From contig NZ_JAQSEA010000048.1 in the NCBI RefSeq assembly GCF_029946185.1, positions 1 through 64,000 on the forward strand: a DNA stretch of 64,000 nt. The letters run 5' to 3'. Source of the DNA: Prosthecobacter sp. Lineage in GTDB: Bacteria > Verrucomicrobiota > Verrucomicrobiia > Verrucomicrobiales > Verrucomicrobiaceae. The position numbers were made by a program, and so were the translations under genes. The first letter of the stretch is position 1, and every line of letters starts with the position of its first letter. A model generated the notes under the pieces. That model had not been told where the DNA came from. It made no database searches and was given only the letters and a program-made list of their open reading frames with translations. Below, piece after piece: positions 35,170-41,879 of the stretch.

Positions 35170-36561
35170 TCACTTCACCGCCAGCGCCTTCTTCCACTCC
35201 GCCGGTGCTCCAGGCAGCGTTTCGGCAAGGATGCGGCGGATGTGCCCGCGCTCAGTTTCACTAAGGTAGCCGTATTCGCCGGTGGTGTCCTTGCCTTCAA
35301 GAACCGTCCAGAGTCGCGTGAAAACGGTTTGCTTCAGTGGGGCGGCAAGGTGCTGGAAGGTGAGGGAATAGACCATGTAGCTGCAGCGGTACTTGAAGAT
35401 GCGGCGTAGAAGCTGGAAGTCCTTCAGGCTGCGTCCATCGCTGCTTTGCGGGGCGCGTTTGGTGAAGGCATTCTGGAAGGCGGGATCTCCCTCAATGCCG
35501 CCGTCAGGCAGTTCGGCTTCGTCTTTGAAGAGCAGGGCTTCGACGACGTCCTCCGCGCAGTGGTCGATGATGCGGCGCGCGGTGCCAACGGGTTCGCTCT
35601 GGACGGTTTCGCCAAGTTCACGCTGGAGGCTTGTCTGCATGTGCATGGCTCGCAGGGAGGACTGATTCGCCTTGGTGAGGACATTCTGCAACGAGGTCTG
35701 ATGCTCCAGCACCATGAGGGCGACGATGTCGCTCTGCTGGCGCGGGAAGGGGGAGACATCGAAAAATTTGGCGAGATTGGTGACGTTTGCACCGGCGTTG
35801 AAGTCGATGTCGATGCTCTGATCGTTTTTCTCGGTGGCGGTCACGTTGCCACGGTGCAGGACATTGCCGTGTTTGCCGGTGACGTACCACCCGCCCCAGC
35901 GGTCGCTGAACGGCGTCGTGGTATCGACGACCGTGCTGCCCTGGCTCGTGATGGGGTGGCCCTCGGGGCCGGGATAGACCGAGCGCACGATGACGCCGGG
36001 CACTTCGGGGGTGAACGGGCCGCCATGGCAGCTCAGGCAACTGTTGTCGCGCTGGAAGTGCAGGGGCTTGGCGGGTTCCTCATAGGGGTCGAGCAGGTAA
36101 AAGATGGGCCCGAGTTTCGGATCGATGGTGGCAACCTCGATCGAGCCGCCGAGGCAGTAGCCGACGTAAGCGTTGTCACCGAAATAGACCACACGTGGAG
36201 TCTGCGGGTTGATGAGGTCATTCTGCTTGCTGGTCTTGGAGAAGACCATGACTTGCGACTCCTGCGGGATGTCGAGCTGCTTCATCACATCCCTCAACAC
36301 GGTCCAGGCATCCGTGCGGTCGATTTTCACCTTCCCGGCGGCCAGGAGGCGTTCGAGACGCTGGGTGGCATCGTTGGGTTCGGTGTCAGAGTAGTGGATG
36401 GGAGCGTTTTCGTAGGCGTCCTCGGCATAAAGTGGGAGGAGGAAGCATGCCGAAATCAAACTGAGGAATGCCGAATGAATGACCAAGCACAGAAGGGAGA
36501 TCGCAGAGTGCGGCGTTGATGAGTTCAAATGTGGAGAGTCCATGACTGGAAAATTCGTCAT
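35170..36561 (-). CDS. Exported monoheme c-type protein of unknown function, next to nsrR
   Basis: Protein of up to 463 residues with a hydrophobic export signal (about 20-46) and a single c-type heme motif, CLSCH at 175-179. Conserved-looking blocks are QVMVFSKTSKQNDLINPQ, RVVYFGDNAYVGYCLGGS, DRWGGWYVTGKHG and YLSETERGHIRRIL. I recall similar proteins in Planctomycetes and other bacteria as uncharacterised cytochromes; no enzyme family is assigned. ATGs at 36561 and 36543 are both possible; the first lies inside an ATTCGTC repeat. It is the second gene after nsrR, 10 bp away, so it is likely NO-controlled and may detoxify or sense NO or nitrite (inference). Confidence 0.75.
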   Translation of the reverse strand: MTNFPVMDSPHLNSSTPHSAISLLCLVIHSAFLSLISACFLLPLYAEDAYENAPIHYSDTEPNDATQRLERLLAAGKVKIDRTDAWTVLRDVMKQLDIPQESQVMVFSKTSKQNDLINPQTPRVVYFGDNAYVGYCLGGSIEVATIDPKLGPIFYLLDPYEEPAKPLHFQRDNSCLSCHGGPFTPEVPGVIVRSVYPGPEGHPITSQGSTVVDTTTPFSDRWGGWYVTGKHGNVLHRGNVTATEKNDQSIDIDFNAGANVTNLAKFFDVSPFPRQQSDIVALMVLEHQTSLQNVLTKANQSSLRAMHMQTSLQRELGETVQSEPVGTARRIIDHCAEDVVEALLFKDEAELPDGGIEGDPAFQNAFTKRAPQSSDGRSLKDFQLLRRIFKYRCSYMVYSLTFQHLAAPLKQTVFTRLWTVLEGKDTTGEYGYLSETERGHIRRILAETLPGAPAEWKKALAVK

Positions 36562-36564
36562 TCG
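36553..36564. repeat. ATTCGTC heptamer repeat (short)
   Basis: ATTCGTCATTCG lies between the nsrR stop and the body of the monoheme-protein gene, followed by another TTCGTCAT at 36568. It covers one candidate start codon of that gene, which weakens the case for the start at 36561. The same unit occurs at 39721-39738 and, in both orientations, at 7339-7362 and 7424-7435. Confidence 0.6.
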
Positions 36565-36571
36565 GGTTTCG

Positions 36572-37012
36572 TCATGGCTGCTTCAGCAGCCGCTGCTTCA
36601 TCGCTGTCCCTTCGTTACCGGCCACAAGGTCGCGCAGCGTCTGGCGGTCGAGGGTTTCGTAAAAAGCGTTCACAGCCTGCGCGAGCGCACCTTTGAGGCG
36701 GCAGGAACCATTGATGGGGCAGGTGTTGTGCTGTGCGTCGAAGCACTCGACTATGAAGGGCGTGTCCTCCGTGCGCCTCACCACCATGCCGATGCGGATG
36801 TCCTCCGGCTTCATCCCCAGCACGATGCCGCCACCCCGGCCACGGCGGGTTTCGAGGTACCCGAGCTTGGCCAGGTAGTTCACCACCTTCACCAGATGGT
36901 GCCTCGAGATGTCGTAGGCGGCAGCGACTTCGCTGAGCGAAAACATTTCCGCTTTCAGCGCAGCAAACATGAGCACGCGCAGGGAGTAATCGGTGAAGAG
37001 GCTGAGTCGCAT
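36572..37012 (-). CDS. nsrR: Rrf2-family transcription regulator, NsrR-like
   Basis: DNA-binding regulator of 146 residues. The N-terminal winged helix (MRLSLFTDYSLRVLMFAALK) and recognition region (YDISRHHLVKVVNYLAKLGY) match NsrR. Three cysteines, Cys90, Cys98 and Cys104 (NTCPINGSCRL), have the spacing of NsrR cluster ligands, so it probably holds an iron-sulfur cluster that reacts with nitric oxide and releases repression. ATG at 37012. A 29-bp palindrome at 37037-37065 lies 25 bp upstream and is a likely operator, so it is probably autoregulated. It leads an operon with the monoheme gene 10 bp downstream. Confidence 0.88.
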   Translation of the reverse strand: MRLSLFTDYSLRVLMFAALKAEMFSLSEVAAAYDISRHHLVKVVNYLAKLGYLETRRGRGGGIVLGMKPEDIRIGMVVRRTEDTPFIVECFDAQHNTCPINGSCRLKGALAQAVNAFYETLDRQTLRDLVAGNEGTAMKQRLLKQP

Positions 37013-37036
37013 GCCTCATTTTACGGGAATAGGGGG

Positions 37037-37065
37037 TTAAACTTGCATTTTCCGTGCATGTTTAA
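37037..37065 (-). promoter_or_regulatory. Probable NsrR/Rrf2 operator palindrome
   Basis: TTAAACTTGCA and TGCATGTTTAA form an inverted repeat with 7 bases between the arms; 10 of 11 positions pair. The TGCA cores within AT-rich arms recall NsrR and Rrf2 operators (half-site like AAGATGCATTT). It ends 25 bp upstream of the nsrR start codon, where a repressor would block its promoter. Binding is inferred. Confidence 0.7.
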
Positions 37066-37120
37066 ACAGGTTGCGCCAAGAGCGGCACAATGGCGGACAA
37101 AATCGGCGCAGAGCAGGCAT

Positions 37121-37149
37121 AAAAAAGCCCGGAGACGCGTCTCCAGGCT
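37121..37149 (-). terminator. Rho-independent terminator of the cysteine-rich lipoprotein gene
   Basis: AGCC-GGAGAC (37126-37136) pairs with GTCTCC-GGCT (37139-37149), leaving one mismatch and a two-base loop. It is preceded on the plus strand by six A, which is a T tract at the 3' end of the minus-strand transcript. It lies 25 bp past the stop at 37174. Confidence 0.85.
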
Positions 37150-37173
37150 TCGATATTGTCAGAGCAGCAAGAA

Positions 37174-37374
37174 TTAATGCTTGGTCTTGCAGGCAGCGGC
37201 GCCGGGTTTGGCGCAGCAGGCACCGGCGGCGGGTTTATCGCAGCAGGCACCGGCGGCGGGTTTGGCGCAGCAGGCAGAATCCTTTTTCTTGCCGAAGATG
37301 CACTGGCCGTTGGAGGCGCAGTTGCTCAGCAGGAGGCTGGTGGAGACGAGGGCAAGAGTGAGAATCAATTTCAT
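37174..37374 (-). CDS. Small cysteine-rich lipoprotein with CCxKPAAGA repeats
   Basis: Lipoprotein of 66 residues. The signal peptide (LILTLALVSTSLLLSNC) ends in a lipobox cysteine at residue 19. The mature part contains ACCAKPAAGACCDKPAAG and ACCAKPGAAAC, three copies of a nine-residue unit with paired cysteines, and ends KTKH. Nine cysteines in under 50 residues suggest metal binding (for example Cu or Zn) or disulfide cross-linking at the envelope; neither is proven. It is a single-gene unit with its own terminator, upstream of nsrR. The unit repeats at DNA level as 27 bp. Confidence 0.7.
   Translation of the reverse strand: MKLILTLALVSTSLLLSNCASNGQCIFGKKKDSACCAKPAAGACCDKPAAGACCAKPGAAACKTKH
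37213..37276. repeat. 27-bp coding tandem repeat in the cysteine-rich lipoprotein gene
   Basis: Two full copies (37213-37239, 37240-37266) and a partial third of a 27-bp unit beginning GCAGCAGGCACCGGCGGCGG, with a diverged copy before them at 37193-37212. Full copies differ only at the end (ATC or GGC). Near-identity points to recent expansion or repeat-number variation. Confidence 0.8.
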
Positions 37375-37517
37375 GATGAGGTTGTATTGGTGTCTGGAGG
37401 TCGGCAGAGGTCGGATGCCCCATGCACAACAGTCAGAGTAGGATTAAAGCGTTTTATTTCAGAGAATCTCAAGAAAAAATGCGGCTGCGTGAGGTTTGCG
37501 GGCTTTGAAACTGGCAT

Positions 37518-37547
37518 AAAAAAGCCCAGAGGGATGGCCTCCGGGCT
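37518..37547 (-). terminator. Rho-independent terminator of the 84-residue protein gene
   Basis: AGCCC-GAGG (37523-37532) pairs with CCTC-GGGCT (37538-37547), with a five-base loop and one mismatch. A run of six A on the plus strand gives a T tract to the minus-strand RNA. It lies 30 bp past the stop at 37577. It shares the flank GGCATAAAAAAGCCC with the terminator at 37121. The rest of the 37375-37576 gap shows nothing else. Confidence 0.85.
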
Positions 37548-37576
37548 TCTGGGTGAATTCATTTCACCGGGAAAAA

Positions 37577-37831
37577 TCAGCCTTCCTTGAGGGACTCAAC
37601 CTTCTTGTGGGAGCTGACGGCGGTCACTTTCTTGCCAACGAGCTTGTCAGCACCGGTGACGGCAGCAGTGAGGGTGAGCTTGACGTCTTTGCCGCCAGCG
37701 TCGATCACGATTGACTTGGAGTCAGCGTCAACGGACTTGAGCTTGCCGCTGGTGGTTTCAGTTTTGCCGCAACCTGCAAAGGCGGACACGGAGAGGCCGA
37801 GGACGGCGAGGGTGGTGAGGATGGATTTCAT
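37577..37831 (-). CDS. Small exported protein of unknown function
   Basis: Protein of 84 residues with a signal peptide (ILTTLAVLGLSVSAFAGC); AFAGC is a possible lipobox with Cys at residue 21. The mature part alternates short beta-strands (SGKLKSVDADSKSIVIDAG, DVKLTLT) and ends KVESLKEG, suggesting a small beta-barrel or OB-like fold. I do not recognise a family. It has its own terminator at 37518-37547 and is divergent from the gene at 37983. Together with the cysteine-rich lipoprotein it forms a pair of abundant-looking single-gene units (strong terminators, short products). Confidence 0.65.
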   Translation of the reverse strand: MKSILTTLAVLGLSVSAFAGCGKTETTSGKLKSVDADSKSIVIDAGGKDVKLTLTAAVTGADKLVGKKVTAVSSHKKVESLKEG

Positions 37832-37950
37832 ATTGAGTTTGATGTGGTTAGCTTTCCGTTTGGAAGTGACCGAGCGGACTTGCGCCTATTCAAAACGAGC
37901 CCAGCCCCCCCTGACAATCAAAAAATGTGGGGTTTTTGAAAAAAGCTCGT

Positions 37951-37969
37951 CACAGGCACATGGCCTGTG
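37951..37969. promoter_or_regulatory. Inverted repeat upstream of the gene at 37983
   Basis: CACAGGC and GCCTGTG form a perfect 7-bp inverted repeat around a five-base spacer, 13 bp before the start codon at 37983. It could be an operator or a 5'-UTR hairpin that limits translation. Nothing identifies the regulator. Confidence 0.4.
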
Positions 37970-37982
37970 CCACGCTGGTTGG

Positions 37983-38723
37983 ATGAAGTTCAACTCCTCA
38001 AGCCTCTCCCTGTTCGCGCTTCTTGCGCTCGTTTTGCCCAGCATGGCGCATCCTTTGCCGGATGTGGCAGTGCGGGCCAATTTCGAGCAAAACGGCGACT
38101 GGATGCTTCAGGTGGAGATCGACCCTCGCAGCTTTGAGCCGGATCCCAATGTGGCACCCTACCTCACCAATGCCGATTTCGGGGTCACGCCAGCGGAACA
38201 GCAGGAAAAACTCAAGACCATGGCCCGTGAGTATGTGCAGCGGGTGGTCGCGGTCGTCCTCGATCCCGTGGCGGAGGTGAAGCCTGAACTTACCTGGGAG
38301 TTTACGGCCGCGGAAAATGCCCCGCTGAAACTGCCGGAGGACCCGGTCATGCTCACTGGCACTTGGCGCACGAAACTCCCTGCCGGCAGCACGGGTTACT
38401 CGATCAAGGCGCTGCCGACTGGAACCCTGAGCGTGCTGTATCACAATACCGCCCTCGGCAAAAAAGTTGAGCGCTATCAGATCCTCTTTCCCGGTGAAAC
38501 GAGCTACGTGCTGGATTTGAAAACTTTCACTCCCCGCTCCAAGGCGCCGCCGCCCATCACGGCGGAATCCCTGCAGGCCGCTGATGCGGCTATTGGCGGC
38601 CCTGATGACATGTGCGCATTGTGCGGAACCTCTTCAGGCGGGGGGTACATGCTGCCAACAATAATTGCCGTGGCGGGCATTGTGGTGCTCGTCACATGGT
38701 TGCGCAGGAAGCGGGCGGCCTGA
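37983..38723 (+). CDS. Exported membrane-anchored protein of unknown function
   Basis: Protein of 246 residues. The ATG at 37983 starts a signal peptide (LSLFALLALVLPSMA), although the frame is open much further upstream. The exported part is beta-rich, with HPLPDVAVRANFEQNG just after the signal, an acidic NADFGVTPAEQQEKL stretch and ETSYVLDLKTFTPRS. The C-terminus has CALC, a glycine-rich link, one hydrophobic segment (LPTIIAVAGIVVLVTWL) and RRKRAA, a stop-transfer tail. The layout resembles type I anchored or C-terminally sorted envelope proteins. No family recognised. It is followed 45 bp later by the MurU-like gene. Confidence 0.65.
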   Translation: MKFNSSSLSLFALLALVLPSMAHPLPDVAVRANFEQNGDWMLQVEIDPRSFEPDPNVAPYLTNADFGVTPAEQQEKLKTMAREYVQRVVAVVLDPVAEVKPELTWEFTAAENAPLKLPEDPVMLTGTWRTKLPAGSTGYSIKALPTGTLSVLYHNTALGKKVERYQILFPGETSYVLDLKTFTPRSKAPPPITAESLQAADAAIGGPDDMCALCGTSSGGGYMLPTIIAVAGIVVLVTWLRRKRAA

Positions 38724-38768
38724 GCAGTCGTGGCAACTTCCGTTTGCGCCGCCAGCGTGTCCGCGTAA

Positions 38769-39698
38769 ATGCCGCGCGTGAAACAGGCATTTGTATTGGG
38801 CGCAGGCATTGGCGAGAGACTTAAACCGTTGACGGAGCAGCTTCCGAAGCCGCTGGTGCCGGTGTTTCACCGGCCGTTGATCACGTACGCTTTTGATCAT
38901 TTGATGGCGGCGGGGGTATCGCGGCTGGTGGTGAACACGCACCACATCCCGGAGGCGTATGCCAAGGCCTTTCCGGATCAATGCTACCACGGCACGCCGA
39001 TCCAGTTCCGCAATGAAAGCCCGGTGCGGCTCGAAACCGCTGGCGGCATCGCCAATGTGCACGATCTGCTCGGAAACGAACCTTTCATCGTCTATAACGG
39101 CGACATTCTCACCGACCTGCCTTTGCAGCCGTTGCTTACCGAGCATCGTGAAAACGGCAATCTCATCACCCTGGTCCTGCGCAGTCATGGTCCGTCCCTG
39201 CACATCGCTTTTGATCCCCAGCGCGGTCTCGTCACCGATATCCGCAACAAACTCGGCACCGGGGACGAAGGGAAATACCTCTTCACCGGCATCTACGCCT
39301 GCGATCCGGCGATTCACGACTGGATAACCCCCGGCAAGGTCGAGTCCGTCATCCCCATCTTTCTTAACATGATCCGCGCCGGGGCAAAGCTTGGCGCGGT
39401 CGTGATTGACGAGGGCAGTTGGTGGGATCTCGGCAGCCGCACGGCCTATTTATCAGCGCATTCAGCTCTGAACGGCATGTATGCTCCAGCGATTGATCCA
39501 GCGGCGCAAATCGAAGGAGGGGCCGTCTTGCGCGGCATCAATGTCGTCGGTGCCGGGGCATTGATTGAAGCTGGAGCGCAACTGGAGGACAGCATCGTCT
39601 GGCCGGGTGGAAAGGTGGCCAGGGGTTCGATTTTGAAGCGCTGCATCGTCCGCAGCGGCATGACGGCTTCGGGGACTGCCGAGGACGTCGATTTTTAG
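38769..39698 (+). CDS. murU: Sugar-1-phosphate nucleotidyltransferase, MurU-like
   Basis: Nucleotidyltransferase of 309 residues that probably makes a UDP-activated amino sugar from its 1-phosphate. The signature LGAGIGERLKPLTEQLPKPL (10-29) is the nucleotide-binding loop, and VYNGDILTDL holds the metal-binding Asp. After about residue 230 a left-handed beta-helix-like tail (IEGGAVLRGINVVGAGALI) makes it longer than Pseudomonas MurU (about 223 residues). The gene 55 bp downstream encodes an AmgK-like kinase; the AmgK-MurU pair turns MurNAc into UDP-MurNAc in cell-wall recycling. The pairing supports the call, but mannose or glucose specificity cannot be excluded. Confidence 0.75.
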   Translation: MPRVKQAFVLGAGIGERLKPLTEQLPKPLVPVFHRPLITYAFDHLMAAGVSRLVVNTHHIPEAYAKAFPDQCYHGTPIQFRNESPVRLETAGGIANVHDLLGNEPFIVYNGDILTDLPLQPLLTEHRENGNLITLVLRSHGPSLHIAFDPQRGLVTDIRNKLGTGDEGKYLFTGIYACDPAIHDWITPGKVESVIPIFLNMIRAGAKLGAVVIDEGSWWDLGSRTAYLSAHSALNGMYAPAIDPAAQIEGGAVLRGINVVGAGALIEAGAQLEDSIVWPGGKVARGSILKRCIVRSGMTASGTAEDVDF

Positions 39699-39720
39699 CA
39701 ATCCGGGCTTTGCATTGGAC

Positions 39721-39738
39721 ATTCGTCATTCGTCATTG
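39721..39738. repeat. ATTCGTC heptamer tandem repeat
   Basis: Two and a half copies of ATTCGTC lie between the MurU-like and AmgK-like genes, upstream of the kinase start codon at 39754. Confidence 0.75.
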
Positions 39739-39753
39739 ACCCCTTTCCCTACC

Positions 39754-40743
39754 ATGCTCCCCGAACACGAGGCTTTGCTCATTTTCACCCGCAAACAGTT
39801 TCCAGAACTGAGCGGCACGCCGTGCGATGTGGAAGTGATCTTGAAGGGGGCCTCAGACCGCCATTTTTACCGCCTCAACTGGCAGGTGGATCGTAAGCCG
39901 ATGATCCTCATGGTTTACACGCTGGCGCGGCGTGACAATCCGAAATTCGTGCCTGCCACCCTCCGCCTGAAGAAAATCGGGGCGAATGTGCCGGAGGTGT
40001 ATGCCTTCGACGAACAGAGCCTGTGCGTCTGGCTGGAGGATCTAGGTCGCATTGACCTGCAGTCCTTCAATGGCCATTCCTGGGAGCGGCGTTTGCCGCT
40101 GTATCAGGCGACCCTGCGTGAGGCGGCCAAGTTTCATGGCGTCGGCGAAAATGCCCTGACGCCGTTGGATATCGACGAACTCGAACCCGGCTTTGACGAG
40201 GCGCTCTACGAATGGGAGCAGGGCTACTTCCTGGAACATTATGTGCGTGGTCACCTAGGGCGTGAGTTTTCCAATGCCGAGTTCAATGCCGCGCATGAAA
40301 CGCTCAGGCAACTCCGCCGCCGCCTAGTCCGACTTCAGCGCTGTCTGGTGCATCGTGACTTCCAAAGTCAGAACGTGCTCATTCGCGGTGAGGAAGCGTG
40401 GCTGGTCGATTATCAGGGCCTGCGCCTCGGCCTCGCCGAATACGACCTCGCCTCGCTGCTTTATGACCCCTACGTGAACCTCACGAGGACGGAGCGCTCA
40501 TGTTTGCTGCGCTACTATGCGGATCATCGCGGCTTGGATTTTAATGACGTGAGGGAAGTGTTTTATCTCTGCGCGGCCCAGCGGCTCATGCAGGCGCTCG
40601 GCGCGTATGCCAATCTTAGCCGCAATCTCGGCAAACCGCACTACGAGCAGCACATCCCGGCTGCGGTGTCGAATCTGGCCGAAGTCTGCGCTGAAGGGCA
40701 GGGGCTGGACGAACTGCGCATGTTCTTCGCCGGCGGGCTGTGA
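39754..40743 (+). CDS. amgK: Aminoglycoside-phosphotransferase-family sugar kinase, AmgK-like
   Basis: Soluble kinase of 329 residues in the APH/choline-kinase fold. HRDFQSQN (200-207) is the catalytic loop with Asp202 and Asn207, and LVDYQG (218-223) carries the metal-binding Asp219. The context and length fit AmgK, which phosphorylates the anomeric carbon of MurNAc and GlcNAc. The partner MurU-like gene is just upstream, so both likely salvage muropeptide sugars around MurA, a route known to lower fosfomycin sensitivity in other bacteria. The ATG at 39754 is used; an earlier ATG at 39715 lies in the ATTCGTC repeat. Confidence 0.8.
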   Translation: MLPEHEALLIFTRKQFPELSGTPCDVEVILKGASDRHFYRLNWQVDRKPMILMVYTLARRDNPKFVPATLRLKKIGANVPEVYAFDEQSLCVWLEDLGRIDLQSFNGHSWERRLPLYQATLREAAKFHGVGENALTPLDIDELEPGFDEALYEWEQGYFLEHYVRGHLGREFSNAEFNAAHETLRQLRRRLVRLQRCLVHRDFQSQNVLIRGEEAWLVDYQGLRLGLAEYDLASLLYDPYVNLTRTERSCLLRYYADHRGLDFNDVREVFYLCAAQRLMQALGAYANLSRNLGKPHYEQHIPAAVSNLAEVCAEGQGLDELRMFFAGGL

Positions 40744-40951
40744 TTCACGGCTCAAGTAGTAGACGATGTGCGCGGGATTGGCGGTTTTGAACCGGTCAAA
40801 GCGCATGCCAAATTTGGCTGAATAGCCGGTTTGGATGACGTGGGCAGCCCTCAGAAGTGCAATTAACGGGGCATGAAGGAAAGCCAAATGCGAAATCGCA
40901 TTGCTCTCGCCTGCTGGATAGGCTCTAAATGGCGCACCCCCAACCCTCCAC

Positions 40952-41860
40952 ATGTCCGAAACCGCCGCAGCCACGCCTACCACCGCGCCCAGCAAGCGTA
41001 GAGTTTTCGCGTCCCGTTTGTTCAGCACCCTGCTGCTATGGTCACTGCTTGCGGTGGCTTTTCTGGAATGGCAGAACAACTGGCTGATCATCTCCATCAC
41101 CGGTTTCTTTGGCGTTGCGGGTGCCGTTGAGTATTTCCGGCTGCTGCGCAATGACCCGCAGGCACGCTCCTTTAGCACGCTCGGCTTTGTCATTTGCATC
41201 ACTTACTGGGTCGCGGTGCTCTGGTACACCACCACCCACCATAAGGCACCGCCGATGGAGTTCGATCTCGCCGCGCTCACCGCCAGCGTTCACGGCTCCT
41301 TCATCCTCTGCTACCGTCATCAACTCGAAGGCGCGTCCACCCTGCAGCGCATTTTCAACACCGTCTTTGGCACCGTTTACACCGTCATTTTCTTCGGGTT
41401 CATGATACGGCTGATGTATTTCCATGCCGATGGCAAGGGCATCACCGACATCTTTCTCGTGCTCTTCCTGATCATGGTCACGAAGTTCAGCGACATGGGG
41501 GCCTACATCGTCGGAGTGATTTTTGGGAAGCACAAAATGATCCCGCACATCAGCCCCGCTAAATCGTGGGAGGGCTTTGTGGGTGCCTTCATCGGTTCGT
41601 TCGGTGCCGCCGCCGTTCTGCTGGCCACCATCCCTGAAAAACTCGCCCCCCTCACCTGGATGCACGGCATGATCCTAGCCCCGGTGCTCTGCGCGACCGC
41701 TGTCACGGGGGATTTGGCTGAATCTGTGCTCAAACGCTGCTTCGCCATCAAGGACAGCGGAGCCACGCTCCCCGGCATCGGCGGCATCCTCGACCTCACC
41801 GACAGCCTGCTCTTCACTGCGCCGGTGTTTTATTTTTACTTGTCCGCCATCGCTCGATAA
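40952..41860 (+). CDS. cdsA: Phosphatidate cytidylyltransferase
   Basis: Integral membrane enzyme of 302 residues that makes CDP-diacylglycerol from phosphatidate and CTP. It has seven or eight hydrophobic segments and the CdsA signature near the C-terminus: ESVLKRCFAIKDSG followed by PGIGGILDLTDS. Two positions in the signature differ from the common form (PGHGG and DRxDS). SDMGAYIVGVIFGKHK and SPAKSWEGFVG, the upstream conserved blocks, are intact. ATG at 40952. dxr follows 19 bp later, the order seen in many bacteria. The 208-bp gap before it (40744-40951) holds no gene I can support. Confidence 0.92.
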   Translation: MSETAAATPTTAPSKRRVFASRLFSTLLLWSLLAVAFLEWQNNWLIISITGFFGVAGAVEYFRLLRNDPQARSFSTLGFVICITYWVAVLWYTTTHHKAPPMEFDLAALTASVHGSFILCYRHQLEGASTLQRIFNTVFGTVYTVIFFGFMIRLMYFHADGKGITDIFLVLFLIMVTKFSDMGAYIVGVIFGKHKMIPHISPAKSWEGFVGAFIGSFGAAAVLLATIPEKLAPLTWMHGMILAPVLCATAVTGDLAESVLKRCFAIKDSGATLPGIGGILDLTDSLLFTAPVFYFYLSAIAR

Positions 41861-41879
41861 GCCAAAGCAAGCATTCGTG

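Noticed and set aside
35446-36519. 357-codon plus-strand frame opposite the monoheme gene
   Set aside because: The minus strand has the heme motif, signal peptide and operon context. The plus frame shows only antisense composition.
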